From Dryomyza anilis (Eukaryota; Arthropoda; Insecta; Diptera; Dryomyzidae), in assembly GCA_951804985.1 (NCBI GenBank), contig OX638134.1, positions 1,116,001 to 1,180,000 on the forward strand: a stretch of 64,000 nucleotides of DNA, in the 5' to 3' direction. A model generated the notes under the pieces. That model did no database searches. It was given only the letters and a program-made list of their open reading frames with translations, and was not told the origin of the DNA. Positions 1 to 12,779 of the stretch are shown piece by piece; the stretch's first letter is position 1; every line of letters starts with the position of its first letter. Position numbers and translations under genes: made by a program.

Positions 1-789
1 TTCTCATTTACTTTCTCTACTACATTTTAAAGCAATTTCTTGTTTTTGTGCTGCTTGTTGCTTTGTATAAAAAGTAAATTCAATTTCTACTGCATACATT
101 GAGGCGCAGGCACCAGCACTCAAGTGTTTGCCTGCTATGCTTTTAATTTGCTTTTGCTGTAGAGTTTTCATTATTGTTATAGTTAAAAAGAATTTAAAAG
201 AAGGGTAGCTCAGCCATGAGTAAGCAGTACGATTTAAATAATGAAAGAAAGGGTGAAAAATAGAGAAAACCTCTTTAAAAGTGTTAAATGCATGCGAATG
301 AATTTTTAAAACAATGTTTTTCAAATAAATTTACTTCAATTGTAATATTTGGAAGTCTATTTCAACATCTTTTAAATAATGAAAAACTCAATTTTGCTGC
401 AAATAGAAAAGTAAAAGTAGTAAATACAAATATAACAAAGTAAATAATTGTATCAAACAAGATATTTGCTATTTACAGATTTTTCGTATTTCATATAGTA
501 TTTGTATAATGCGGTATTATTGACCTAGTAAAGACCAGTAAATAGATTGAAGATCAGTGAAGTTAAAACATGAGTGTGAGATGGTGTGTGAACAACACTG
601 ATTCTTGACTAGTGTAGAAGTTTGTGGAAACATCGAGCTATGAACTGCGCGTAAGTGTAACAGAGAGAGATATGGTATACAAGAAATACGAATTCTGGTG
701 ATGTGTATATATTTGTGTAAAATTTTAGAAAGATCCTAATAGCATTTTCGAAACTTTTAATACTTTTAAACTTTTAATGAAATCATACA
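1..789. other. AT-rich, no gene seen
   Basis: AT-rich sequence with one minus-strand frame (4-324) of no recognisable content. No promoter, RNA gene or repeat family member is evident. Confidence 0.5.
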
Positions 790-2214
790 AATTTTCCTAT
801 GGTAATCCCATACATCAGTTATATATAATTCGTGGGTGTTGGTCTGAATACTCTTTTTTATCATATCATACAACGTTTATCTGAAAAATTGTATCGAAAA
901 TCAAGACCCATCTCAACCGCTTTTTAGAATAAAAAATATTTCCACTTAAAAATCTAAATTTTCAAAAAATTGTAAACGCAATCTTTCTTCTAATTATCAA
1001 GAATTATTATAATACATCAAAAATGATAATATTTCGTTATGTTTTTAAGATATTTTGATCTAACTCGAAAATTTAAATTTTTGGTTTAGACTATTTTTGG
1101 TTGATTTTTAGCATTTCAGACGAAATGTTAAATAAGGAAATAATTTATGGTTTACAGAGCATAGTCCAAATTAATTACCAAAAATACTAATAATACTAAA
1201 TAATAATAATAGTTTGGCACTACAGTCCTATAAGAACTTAGGCCGAGCTCTCTCACCATTTTGTGCTGTGCGTGTTATATTTGTACTCAAAGTGGTGGGA
1301 CCTACAGTTTATTGCCAACTCCGAACGGCGGGTGAGAGCTTTTCATAGGCAATGTTTTACTCTCGTAGGTTTGCCATTTACTGCCGAGAGGTAGCGCGGT
1401 ATAGAAAAATGTTTCTATGAAAAGATGATGTTAGCCCCAGTCCGGGCTTGAACCGGGGAACTTTCGGTTCGCAGTCCAGCGCACTAACTATTGAGCTACC
1501 GCGGTTTCAAATAAGCCCTATCAAATACAGTTTCGGTCGAAGAATATTTAAACTATTTGTCCAAAAATATTGAAACGCAGTTTTTCGTTTAAATGTCAGA
1601 ACTTATTTTATTATTTAAGTAAATGCTAATATTCCAATACAGTTTCAAAATATTTTAATCTAAACTCGAAAAAATGTAAATTTTTTTACACTATTATTGG
1701 ATGATTTTTTAGCATTTTGGATCTAATGATAAATAAGAAAATGATTTATGGTTATACGGAGTATAGTCCAGACTAACGATCAAAACTACTAACTTTTTTC
1801 CATCGGTTCTAATTTTTATAATATGCCCTATACTATTAATACAGTTTAACTTTTAATTTTTTAGATTATTTTAGATTGATTTTTTTACATTTTGGTTGGA
1901 ATGATTATGTCGAGCATATCACAAAACAAATATCGAAATTGCTAACTTTTTTCCATCGGCTATAATTTTTAAAATATGCCCAGTTTCTTTCGAAAATGTT
2001 AAAATTTTTAGAAATTTAAAATATTTGTATATTTTACATAATAATTACTCGATTTAACAGTAATTATGATGTAAAATATAAAAGTATTTTATAAAGTGTT
2101 TACCAATTTTTCTCAGAAATGTAAAAATCTGAGTATACAGTTAAAATCAACACCATCGAATTATATATAATTGATGTATGGGATATCCAGAGAAAATAAT
2201 CGTGTTCAGTAGTG
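790..2214. mobile_element. Long-TIR non-autonomous DNA element, copy 1 (with nested SINE)
   Basis: The ends are inverted repeats of about 70-80 bp: the left arm has CCCATACATC, TTATATATAATTCG and GGTGTTGGTCTG, and the right arm (2131-2214) has the complement ending CGTGTTCAGTAGTG. Inside are two or three copies of a ~290-bp degenerate direct repeat (marked by TAATATT, AACTCGAAAA, CATAGTCCA and CTAACTTTTTTCCATCGG). No protein is encoded. The SINE at 1199-1504 is nested. The terminal sequence, taken with the copy near 15372, is about CACTACTGAACACG; the superfamily is not recognised. Confidence 0.65.
1199..1504 (-). mobile_element. tRNA-derived SINE, full-length copy
   Basis: Same family as the copy at 62547-62860: tail of AAT repeats at the left (1199-1210), body, and tRNA-like head ending in CTACCGCGG at 1504. 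A- and B-box promoter motifs are present on the minus strand. It is inserted inside the long-TIR element at 790-2214. No clear target duplication can be read because the host sequence is itself AT-rich and repetitive. Confidence 0.85.
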
Positions 2215-3584
2215 CATTTCATCCAGTACTCTAAATTCTTCAAATACTATCAAATTTTATGGAAAACATTCAAATAAATGTGAAAAATTTAACTAATAAC
2301 CGTAGTAGAAATTTGTCTGGGGTCTGAATAAAAATTGATCAAGGAATTTGTATTTCTTGACATATCCAAACCAATTACAAGACAAACATGTAATGGGATA
2401 TTTTTTCTGAGTGTAGTAATCTAAATAGTTTGAACTACTATTTATCAAAAATGACATTTCCTGTTATCTCATCTTCTTTTTAAATATGCTCTTTAAATAA
2501 AAATTAAGTCTGGAATGTAAATAGGAAAATCTTATTCTCGATTTTTAGTTCGAGTTCATTTTTTTATTATGACTACACTTAATTCGCACTGATTTCTTTT
2601 GCGTTTTTTAGCAAGCTTTGCATAGAGTTTTATTTTTTTATATTTTCGCTTCTCTCCCACACTATATAGATATTTCTTTTGATCCAATCTAGTGTTTCGA
2701 AAATTGTTTAATTTTCTTTTATCTGTTATTTTTGTGGAATTTGTCAGTGCTGCTTTTTCAGAGCGCGCCAAATTAAATTAAGCTGTTGTTGTTCCGTGCA
2801 CCACTTTCATGCACTTGTGTCACTTAATTGAGCAAAAGAGTGTTGCACAGTGGAGCCAGTGTTGCGCAGCGCACAAAGAATAGTTTTTAAAAGGTCGAGC
2901 GATGCTTTAATAAAATTTAAATTGTATGAAAAAAGCACTTAAAATGGTTGAAAAAGAAAATATAATTGCAATAAAAAAATAAAATACAAAAAAAAGTGAA
3001 TTGTATTCTTACAAAATACACAAAAAGTAAATATTGTTATTGTTTTGAAGCACAAACAATTCAGCAAAAATATAAAAAACGCGCAGAAAAAACATCGCAA
3101 ATGAGATTTTCACTTGTATTTTCTGTTGCACATTTTCTTCGTGAAATATCCTTGCACAAAGGATAACTGGGTTAACAAGTTGATTGTTGTTGCAGTTCTT
3201 TTGTTGCATTTTCAGCATATTATTTTTCTGTGTTTTTTCATTTATTCGTATGCATTCGTAGAACCTCCATCTCCACCTTCTTTGGGTTTAATATTAACTT
3301 TTGATATAATTTTATAATTTTTATTTTTACTACATAGTGGGAGGCGAGGTTAACTATTTTTATTTTTGTTGTTATTTAAATTAAAACTACGCAAGAGTGC
3401 GGAAAATCATGTCGCACCCTTTGCGAAAACAAAGTCGCGTCCTTTTGTCTCCGACAATTGCATAAATAAAATAGTAAATATTTGAATAACAGCATAAGTA
3501 CTTGAAAACTTGTAGAGAATCGGAATTAATTAATTTTTGGAGAACATTTGCATTTTTAGAGAAAATTTATTTTTCAAATGATAT
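2215..3584. other. AT-rich, no gene seen
   Basis: Short frames on both strands overlap (2556-2771, 3009-3317) and look like chance. A slightly GC-richer stretch lies at 2780-2900, and 3380-3460 has CGC motifs. Nothing further. Confidence 0.5.
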
Positions 3585-4440
3585 TTTAGTGAAACATTCA
3601 ATTTTTAGTGAAAAATTGAATATTTAGTGAAAAATTGAATTTTTAATGAAAATTTTAATTTTTAGTGAAAAATTTAATTTTTAGTGAAAAATTGAATTTT
3701 TAGTGAAAAATAGAATTTTTAGTGAAAAATTGAATTTTTAGTGAAAAATAGAATTTTTAGTGAAAAATTGAATTTGTAGTGAAAAATTGAATTTTTAGTG
3801 AAAAATTGAATTTTTAGTGAAAAATTGAATTTTTAGTGAAAAATTGAATTTTTAGTGAAAAATTGAATTTTTAGTGAAAAATTGAATTTTTAGTGAAAAA
3901 TTGAATTTTTAGTGAAAAATTGAATTTTTAGTGAAAAATTGAATTTTTAGTGAAAAATTGAATTTTAGTGAAAAATTGAATTTTTAGTGAAAAATTGAAT
4001 TTTTAGTGAAAAATTGAATTTTTAGTGAAAAATTGAATTTTGTAGTGAAAAATTGAATTTTGTAGTGAAAAATTGAATTTTAGTGAAAAATTGAATTTTA
4101 GTGAAAAATTGAATTTTTAGTGAAAAATTCAAGTTTTAGTGAAAAATTGAATTTTTAGTGAAAAATTGAATTTTTAGTGAAAAATTAAATTTTTAGAAAA
4201 ATTGAATTTTTTGTGAAAAATTAAATTTTTATTGAAAAATTGAATTTTTCGTGAAAATTTGAATTTTTCGTGAAAAATTGAATTTTTAGTGAAAAATTGA
4301 ATTTTTAATGAAAAATTGAATTTTTAGTGAAAAATTGAATTTTTAGTGAAAAATTTAATTTTTAGTGAAAAAAATAATTTTTAGTGAAAAATTTAATTGT
4401 TAGTGAAAATTTTAATTTTTAGTAATAAATTAAATTTATA
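3585..4440 (+). repeat. 19-bp minisatellite, array 1 (inverted relative to the others)
   Basis: Tandem copies of GAATTTTTAGTGAAAAATT. Each unit is an inverted repeat (AATTTTT / AAAAATT) around AGTG. The centre is nearly perfect, and the edges decay (TAATGAAAA, 18-bp and 20-bp units). The 19-bp length shifts frame each unit, and TAG/TGA closes every frame. Confidence 0.95.
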
Positions 4441-4779
4441 ATGAACATTTTTCATTAAATTTTGAATGAAAATTGTAATTTTAAGTGAGACATTAAATTT
4501 TTAATTAATTTCAACTTTTAATAAATAATTTTTTTTATATGCTTGATTTTTAATTAGTTGCCGATCAATTAAAAGTTTGTTGCAAAATAATTTAAATGCA
4601 GCAAAAGTTACATTATTTAATACAATAATAAAAACTACTCTGCCAGCCAAAGCAATGAATTTTTACAATTACGAAATGAAAGAAATGCAAACAACGTGGC
4701 AAAGAAAAAGTCACTCAATGCCGTCGTTATCCTTTAAATTAAAAAACTTTATTTAAATAAAATCAGAAACAGCGCCGCA

Positions 4780-5520
4780 CTCAGTGCAGTGCAGTGAGTG
4801 AATAATTGAGTGGGATGGAGGTTGAAGCATGGGGGTGACGTGACATGAGGCAAGGGCGGCAAAGGAGGCCGTGCGCTGCGGAAAGAACACGTTTGCCATT
4901 GAAAGTGAAATCCACGCAAACATGTGAAATGAAGTGAAAAAAGTTTGCACTGCATGAGCTGCAAATAAAATAGGCTGCAGGACGTGGCTGCTGCTGCTGC
5001 TGTGGATCATGACAGCAAAATGCGAGAGGACATTTGCGAGCATCTAAAAAAAACAAAAAACTTTAAATAAGACAGAGACAGACGATAGAGCGAGACAACA
5101 GTGTGAGCCGAACGGAAGTTGGGTCCTACAAAGTTTTGCGCAATATTGTTGAGTTCCTGGAGCTCAGCGCCTGCAGCATCCGACGGTGGCGGATGCAGCG
5201 ACAGCTGAGGGACGGCAACGGCAGCAGCACTGACAGAGACAGACGGACAGACAGGCAGATGGCGGAAGGCACAGTTGAATGGTTGCCTGAATGTATAGAC
5301 AGCAGTGGCAGCAGCAGCATCAACAGCAGCACCAGAAGCAGAAAAAGTAGAAAAAGCTGTCGCACAAAATGCCGCATTGAAAATACGCCAAAATCGGCCA
5401 ACGGCAACGAGACTGAACAACAGCAACAACAAATTTCGAAATGTCTAACGGAAGCGCAGTCGTCGGGACCAAGTTCCGTCGCTTGTGTGAGGAGTCAGAA
5501 AAATGTTTAAATTGAATTCA
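4780..5520. other. GC-richer patch with CAG/CTG runs; coding status unclear
   Basis: Clearly richer in G and C than its surroundings, with GCTGCTGCTGCTG at 4988 and GCAGCAGC tracts at 5300. A plus-strand frame stays open from 5103 to 5510 (S-, R- and Q-rich) but has no well-placed ATG and no domain I recognise. It could be a leader exon, enhancer or simple-repeat drift. Confidence 0.3.
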
Positions 5521-5604
5521 ATGAATGAATAAATGGATGGATGGCGCTACGAAATGAACACCAAATGAAATAAAGCAAAACAAAAAATAAATTAAAAGAA
5601 GCCC

Positions 5605-6240
5605 TTAAAATTTACATCAATTCCATTTATTTCGTGGGTGCTGATTTTAAATGCATACTCAGTTTTTTAATATTACTTAACGTTTTTAAGAAAATTTCTT
5701 TCGAATTCTTAGCCATTTTTCGGACCTTCTGATAGTAATAAAAAAATGTTGTACTTTAGAAAATTAGTTGTCCAAAATACTTTAAATGCTGTTTTTCTTG
5801 TTTGTACTAATTTTAATATATAAATAAATGCTAATATTCCATTACAGTTTCAAGATATTCGAATCTAAACTCGAAAATGTTTCATTTTTTGTACACTTTT
5901 ATTCGATGATTTTTTAGAAATTTGGATCTAATGCTAAGCAAGAAAATAATCATTGGTTATGTAGAGCGTAGTCCAAACTAACGATCAAAATTACTAACTT
6001 TTTTCCAACGGTCATAATTTTTAAAATATGCCCTATCATTACAGTTTCCGTCCTATAAAGTTTAAGTTTTTAATTTTTTTTATTTAATTTTTGGTTATTT
6101 TTTTAGCATTTCGTATGGAATGATAATACTGTAATGATTTGTACTTATGTAGAGCATAGTCCAGCTAACATGCAAAATTACTAACTTTTTTTCATCGGTT
6201 CTAATTTTAAAAAATATCACCTATTAAAACAGTTTTGATA
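5605..6240. mobile_element. Long-TIR element, copy 2 (partial)
   Basis: The left arm (ACATCAATTCCATTTATTTCGTGGGTGCTG) matches the left arms at 815 and 15400, and the internal repeat (TAATATTCCATTACAG, GTAGAGCGTAGTCCA, ACTAACTTTTTTCC) follows twice. The right arm is not visible, so the copy is truncated. Confidence 0.55.
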
Positions 6241-8986
6241 TTAAATTTGGACATTATTTTATTTGTTTTGACATATATTTCTGTAAGTTTTGGGATTGGG
6301 ATTTTTTTTTTGTTGGATTGGAGGAATATTCAATTTGGTTTTGGATGCTTTTTTAATTATTTGTGATTATTTTATTTAATTTGGAATTATTTCAATGCAA
6401 ACAATTTGGGACTTATATTAAAATTGAGCACATTTTAATTAGTTTTGGGCATTTTGTGATTGTTTCAGGGTTATTTTCTTTTTGTTATAAGGATTTTCTT
6501 GTTTTGGTAATTATTTCATTATGATTTTTTTATTTATTTTATGCTTCTTCATTTTGTTCGGCATAATAAACCTTTTTTTTTTTGGGAAATATAACTTTTT
6601 TAAGGTTTATTTTATTCAGTATTATTCCATTGGGGGTTATTTTGTAGCGTTGAATATAAGAATCCTTGAAACTGCAGAAACATGTAGTAGTTGAAGTATT
6701 TTAGAGTTTTTCTACCCACAATTTTGCCATATAAAAGTAAAACAAAAATACAAAATTCCAAAAATAACACATAATTGCATTGCTGACGCATGCATCATTA
6801 TCCTTAAAATATTATCCTTGCAACAATAATAGAAAATAATAAAAAACTTTTCGCAGAGTTCATAAATCACTTTCGCCCAAAGTTCTGTGCACGCGGAGTA
6901 TGTCGCTATTTCACTTTTAAGTTGCGCGGCACTATCTCGCCAACATTCAGTGCAGGACCACACACACAGCAAGGATAACAAGGACAACGAACCCTGCCGC
7001 TCAAGTGGCAGTGCAGCGACAAATAAACGTGCGGCAAAACGTCAGACGTATGGCAAACAAACGCAAGATTATATGAAAAACTAAAAGAAATTCGAAGATA
7101 AAATAATGTCCTTTGTGGTAGATAAATCCTGGCGGCGCATATATTGTTTAGCATATGCATTACAAACGAATACACAGAATGCAAGAAGAACAACACACAC
7201 AAACGAGCGTTTAAAATAAAAACAAAAATTGAAAATTTATTTTGTAGCCTGCAAAACATTTCAAGTGCAGCGCGCGGCGAATTTTTCCACGCAAACACTC
7301 AAGTGGCAGAAGGATGTGAACGGCAGGGCGCACTTGAAATTATTCTTTTTTTTTATTTCTGTTGTTTTTTTGTAGTTGTCGTACCTAATAGGCCGACAGC
7401 GCTGTTTGGTTTGTTATCCTATATATCCTGTTTGAGTTATCACATGTGCGATTTAGTTGTTACAACCGCATTAGGCTCCGAGCAGCTTGCTCTAAAAGTG
7501 TTTGAGAAGTAGGAGCAGTCGAATTTAATTTCTTTAGTATTTCTAAAGGTATATAATAGAAAGATTTTGAAAAAAATATTATTTTATAAAATATACATTT
7601 AGAGAAAACACAAAGTCGGTTGAACTAACCAAAACTTTAGTTTTTTGAATATTTGTATACAAAAATATTAAAGTTGTTAAAAAATCTAGCAACTGATACT
7701 TCAGTCGAATTTAGATTTTTGTTTTATATTTAAACTTGCTGTAATTTCTCATAAAATTACTGCTCAAAAATTAAAAATATTGTTGTCATAACCGAAAAGT
7801 GTTGTTTGTTGATTTATAGTTTGTATTTAATACAAATTTCAATACAATTGTTATGCGAACCTCAAAAATGTTTGTATGAAGAAAAAGAAAAAGAAAAAAA
7901 AGCACAATTTGGCATATTTAAAATAAATGTGACCTCTGTTGTTGTAATTATAAATTTTGTTTTTAATTTTTGTACAAATTATGCGCACATTCACAAAATT
8001 ATTGCTTCGTAGAAATATAAATATTCACTGAATGCATAATTTCAAGCAGTTTCAAACGTTTTGCCAAAGTTAGTCCTTGACACAAACAAACCCTACAAAT
8101 TAACAGGCATTACAAAAAAAAAAATGGAAAAAAGCACAACTCATTCAGACTACATTTCACACATTTTCAGTGAAATTCTAAAAACACAAAAAATAAAAAA
8201 AAAAATAAACGTGCAAAAGTATAAACAACTCATTTTGGTATTTCATATGGGGAAAAAGGACGACAACGAATCATACATGTGTTTGTGCGTATAAAAGTTG
8301 TCTGCATAATAAATTTGTTGCTGATTTGTACAACGAATTTGTTGGTTTTTGGCATTAGTTGACAGTTAAAACGGCTACCACACAACAGTTGAAGTTTGAT
8401 TGTACACGTAAATGAGTCATTGTCGAGTTTTGAATCAGACGACAATGATTGTTAGGCACGTGTGATTAAACAGTATTTGGTATTATTTAAAAAGTAATAT
8501 TTTATATAAAAATACAAAAATATGAGCGCTAGTTGGTATAAATTTAGAAAGATATCGTTAGTTGAAAGTACTATAGTATATAGAATACACAACTTTCAAG
8601 TTTGAAAGGATATACAAAAATAACAGTCTAATGAATTTTATTTTTTTTTCAAAAATTGCAATTTAAATAATTGATTTCTAAAAAATTTCAAAAGAAATTA
8701 TGTTTTTATATAGTTTATTTAAAAAGTTATAATTATTTGATTAATATTAAAATGCAAAGTTGCGAAATTTTTAAGTTTGAGTGGGATTTAAAAAAAAAAC
8801 GGTATATGAATTTTAATATTTTAAAAAATTACAACTTTTGTAATGAATTTTGAATAAAGTACAATATAAATTATGTTTATATTTAGTTTATTTAAAAAAA
8901 TAGAATTATTTGATTATTATAAAAACGCAAAGATCAATTAACGAAATTGCTTATTTAATTGCGCAGTATCCATATAATAATTTGTA
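6241..8986. other. No gene seen; degenerate T/G-rich start
   Basis: 6241-6650 is a loose TTTTGGG/ATTATTTTATTT repeat. 6850-7500 is more mixed in composition and holds several short overlapping frames on both strands, none with recognisable features. 7520-8986 is AT-rich. Confidence 0.5.
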
Positions 8987-9720
8987 TATCCTACACTAAA
9001 AGTGAAAGAGAATATTCTATTTAGTCTTCCTTGTAACTCCTAGAAGGATAAAGTTTTTTTTCTTCTTTTTTTTTTCTTGATAAGTAGTTTTAGCGATGTC
9101 CATTAGATATCTGAACAAATGTATTTGAAGTTCCCCCTGCTAAATATGCACTATGGCACACTGCTGCATATAGTGCATTTTGCAAAGGCAGTAGACAGTA
9201 TTATAGCGAAGTCTCTCCAGCGACTACACTTCACTGCAGTATTTGTTTCATTGATGTCAAGTAGTGTCAAGACATTCAATGTTTTGAAAAACAAAACCAA
9301 ACGACACTACTGTCGCTGCACATGCAACGAATACAGTGAGTGTAGCGAGTGAGCGGAACGAGTGAGAAGACGAACATTGAAATCAACAATAAATCTGTTC
9401 ATTACAGTATTTGAATTTTGATTGCACATCACATTATAACCTCTTCACTATAACTACGTCTTGTTTGTATTTTGTTTTGACACTACTTGTGCTTTGTTGC
9501 TGTGAGCAACACATTCATTTGATTTTCAAGCATACAGTTGTCGACAGTACATGTCGTGAAATAAAATGAATGTCTTGAAGTGAGTTTCAAATGCATATGT
9601 GCAGATGCCCAATGTTTAATTATATGTCTACTTAAATAACGATTACTGAAAAACAATAAGAGCTAGATCAATAAAATTTTTAATTTAGATTAGATTTAAG
9701 TAAGCCTATGCTGCCTAGTA
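8987..9720. repeat. Dispersed repeat, long copy
   Basis: Its ends match a shorter copy at 20377-20590: CCTACACTAAAAGTGAAAG at the left, and AAGAGCTAGATCAATAAA and TTTAGATTA at the right. About 580 bp between the ends has no counterpart in the short copy. That inner part includes a GC-richer stretch with an open frame (9119-9352) that I do not recognise. Confidence 0.4.
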
Positions 9721-11167
9721 TTGAAAATGGGGGTGAACGATTTACCTCTTTAAGCACGATTTTAATTGCCATAAATTAATATAACCTATAGCACAAACTA
9801 TAAAAAATAGCAAAATTTCAAATCTCATCTAAACATTTTATGGTTTTTATTGCCTTTAATGTCTTTTTATTCATTTAGAGCACTAGTCCCAAAAACATGG
9901 TACAGCTTTTTTGAATTTTAAGTCAGTTTTATTTAGATATATCGTAGTTTTTTAAGCTTTTTGATATTTCTAAAATAAACAGTTTATGAAAATATAGTAA
10001 ATGATAAATATATTTATTTTCTAGAAAATGTATAATTTTTCTTTTAGAAAAATATGATTTTTTTTTATTATTTATAGTGAAAATTCCACTTATTTGGTTA
10101 AATTATATAAATTATATCTCCCACAATTTTTTATTTATTTTAAATAGCCATTCATGGATTTTTGAAATTTGAGTTTAAAATTTAAACTAAATTCTCTGTA
10201 GAATAAATGAATTTACAATATTGTGAGAATCAACTGATATAAACGCATAATCCTTTCAAATACAAAGCAATTCAATAGCAAGACGAATGTGTTTTCAATT
10301 GTTCGCTTAACAAAAAACAAGATAAGCTAATATCCTATAAAAGATGCGCCAGACAATGCGCCACATAACAGCACAATAGAGCGCTAGATGGATAGACTGA
10401 AAACCATTACAAATTAACATGGAACTGAAGTGAATTTCAAGCAAAAACTACAGTGTCTTCAGTGGCGCTTCAATTGACATAGGAGCACTCAATGCAATTG
10501 ACGAAAATAAAAAATGGAAAACAAAAATACGGAAAACAATTTAATGCGCAGTACTACCTAACATGATTTTCAAAATGTTTCTAAAATGGAAATTGACTTG
10601 CGATTGACAGCGGTCCACAACGTGCATACATTAACGCTGACTGACATTTGAAAATGTCAAAATGACAGCAACATAACAAACGTCAGAAATTAAGCATTTT
10701 CCAGTTTGCTCGAGGGTGAGTTTTTCATACTTTGTTGATTGATTAATGCTTTTATTTCATTTTCAAATTCGATTTATTGTGACTTTTTATGGAGCTCATA
10801 AAAGAATAAGATCGAGCACGAACGAAGAAAATGATCGAGTTTTATTTTATGGTTAAGAAATTAGCTGCCGATTGACGCAGGCCATGCGTTGGGTAGGTTT
10901 TGCGGTAACCTTTGACCACACAGCGGTTTATCGGCGGTCAGGCAGTCGAGCAGTCATTCGAGCCAGCCAGTCAGTCAACCGAGCCACATTTCTGACGCGG
11001 GTGCAACGCCTTACACAGCTGATCCTCGTTTTTCTTATCACTCGAAATCCATTAAATTTATTTTTATTTTTATGCTCGTTTTTATATTTAGTTCTAATTT
11101 AATTTTTACGATTGTTTTGCTGCTCGCATTTATGATAAATTGTGCTCGCACTCGATTCACACATTCA
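9721..11167. other. No gene seen
   Basis: AT-rich to 10240; then a mixed region with GACATTTGAAAATGTC near 10645 and a candidate donor at 10714. The frame 10872-11102 ends in hydrophobic low-complexity sequence and is not supported. Confidence 0.45.
10708..10721 (+). other. Consensus 5' splice site without a visible gene
   Basis: CTCGAGG|GTGAGTTTTT near 10714 matches the donor consensus well. The preceding 100 bp are richer in GC (TGACATTTGAAAATGTCAAAATGACAG). It could end a non-coding first exon, or be chance. Confidence 0.15.
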
Positions 11168-11353
11168 TTATGAGGCCCCTAAAGTGAGGCGTTCTCTGTG
11201 TTCCATACGTTCTTCGTCCGTTCGTTCTATCATTCTTAATGGCGCGTAATTATAATTTGCTGATAAGCCTGGCTCCAACTTATAATCTGCCATTAGTGCA
11301 GATGAGTCTAGTGCATTTGTGACCCAGTCTAAGTGCGTTGCCTGCCTGAGCAC
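11168..11353 (-). other. 61-codon open frame of gene-like composition, unproven
   Basis: An ATG-started minus-strand frame without low complexity (ends in a charged stretch MIERTDEERMEHRERL). It lies in a GC-richer patch at 11160-11390. Length alone does not separate it from chance, and I recognise no homologue. Confidence 0.2.
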
Positions 11354-11479
11354 AAAATCACTTCCGGACGCAATTGAGAGGCATATTTTGTTCAGATCTT
11401 GGAATTTATAGTATGTAAGTTCTATTTATTTTGTCGTTGTAGAAGAAGAATTTACCAAATATATTTAATATATATAATT

Positions 11480-12530
11480 ATTGGACAAAACGGGAAAGCA
11501 ATAACAAAAGCAAAAACAAAAGCAAAGAAAAAAAAAACATACAAAACAAAAGCAAACACAAATAAGAGCAAACAAAAAGAAGAGCAAAATCAAAAACCTA
11601 AAAAAATGGAAATACAAAAGCAAAACAAGAGCTAAAACACAAAAACAGAACAATAACCAAAAAAAAAAAAACAAAAGCACAAACACCAAAAAAAAGCAAT
11701 AACAAAAGAAAGAAAAAACAAAACTAAAAATACAAAATAACATCAAATACAAAAAAAAAACACACAAACAAACAAAAACAAGAGCAAAATAAAAAAAAAA
11801 CCAATGGAAAAACAAAAGTAAAAGCAAAAACAAAAACACTAAATAGAAAAGCAATAACAAATTCAAAAACAAGAGCAAAAATACAAAAAAGCAAAGACAA
11901 AACAAAAGCAAACACAAAGCAAAATCAAAAAAGACAAAACCACAAAAACAAAACAAAAAAAAAGCAAAACAAAAACAAAAAATAAAAGAAAAAGCAAAAT
12001 CGCAAAAACAAAAGCAAACACACAAAAATGAAAAACAAAAGCATAAACAGAAAAACAAAAGTAAAAACCATAGCAAAAAAACCGAAAATAAAAGCAATAA
12101 GAAAAGCAAATCAAAAAATACAATCTAAATAAAAAATATCAAAAATAATATCAAACACTAAAGAAAACAAAAACAAACACACAAGCAAACAAAAACAAGA
12201 TCAAAATATAGAACAAAAACACAAAACCAAATTAAAACACAAAACCAAAGCAAAATAAAAAACAAAAACAAATACTAAAAGAAATAGAATAAACTAAAAA
12301 ACCTAAAAACAAAAGCAAACGCAAACACAAAGCAAAACACAAAATACAAAAGCAAAAATTAAAATCAAAAAAATCATAAAATCAAAAATCATAAACAAAA
12401 AAACAAAAGTAAAAGCAAAAATACAAAATAATATCAAAAGAAAAAAAATTAAAAAAAAGCAAAAACACTAAATCAAAAACAAAAAATTAAATAAAAAAAC
12501 AACATAAAAAAAACAATAAACAGCTATGGT
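11480..12530 (+). repeat. A-rich, T-poor degenerate repeat (ACAAAAGCAAAA type)
   Basis: About 1 kb of AAAACAAAAGC-like units with very little T on the plus strand. The long minus-strand open frame here (11465-12109, made of F, C, L and V) only reflects the missing T and is not a gene. Confidence 0.85.
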
Positions 12531-12779
12531 TTAAAAAATAAACAAAGTTAAGATAATTTTAATGTCATTTAAAAAAAAAAACAATAATTTATATCTAAGT
12601 ACTTTTGCAAACTAATAATTGTAAATTTTAAAATACCATTTGGTAAATTTCACTACTACAGCGATGCTATTTTAACTGAAACTTTATGGTTAAAGTGCAT
12701 ATTTTAAGTAGATTAATGGCGCAGCAAACCTATACAAAATGCTATTAAAAATGCTCGAAATAACTCGAAAATGTAGAAA
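12531..12779. other. AT-rich spacer
   Basis: Short AT-rich link between the A-rich tract and the CAG-rich patch; nothing recognised. Confidence 0.5.

Noticed and set aside
1430..1504. Possible tRNA gene on the minus strand
   Set aside because: A and B boxes are present but the cloverleaf is not convincing, and it is joined to the SINE body in several copies, so it is a SINE head.
5103..5510. 135-codon plus frame as a gene
   Set aside because: No ATG at the start, simple-repeat composition (CAG, GACAGACA); kept only as an unclear GC-rich patch.
11465..12109. 214-codon minus frame rich in F, C, L and V
   Set aside because: A product of the T-poor A-rich tract; no domain, low complexity throughout.
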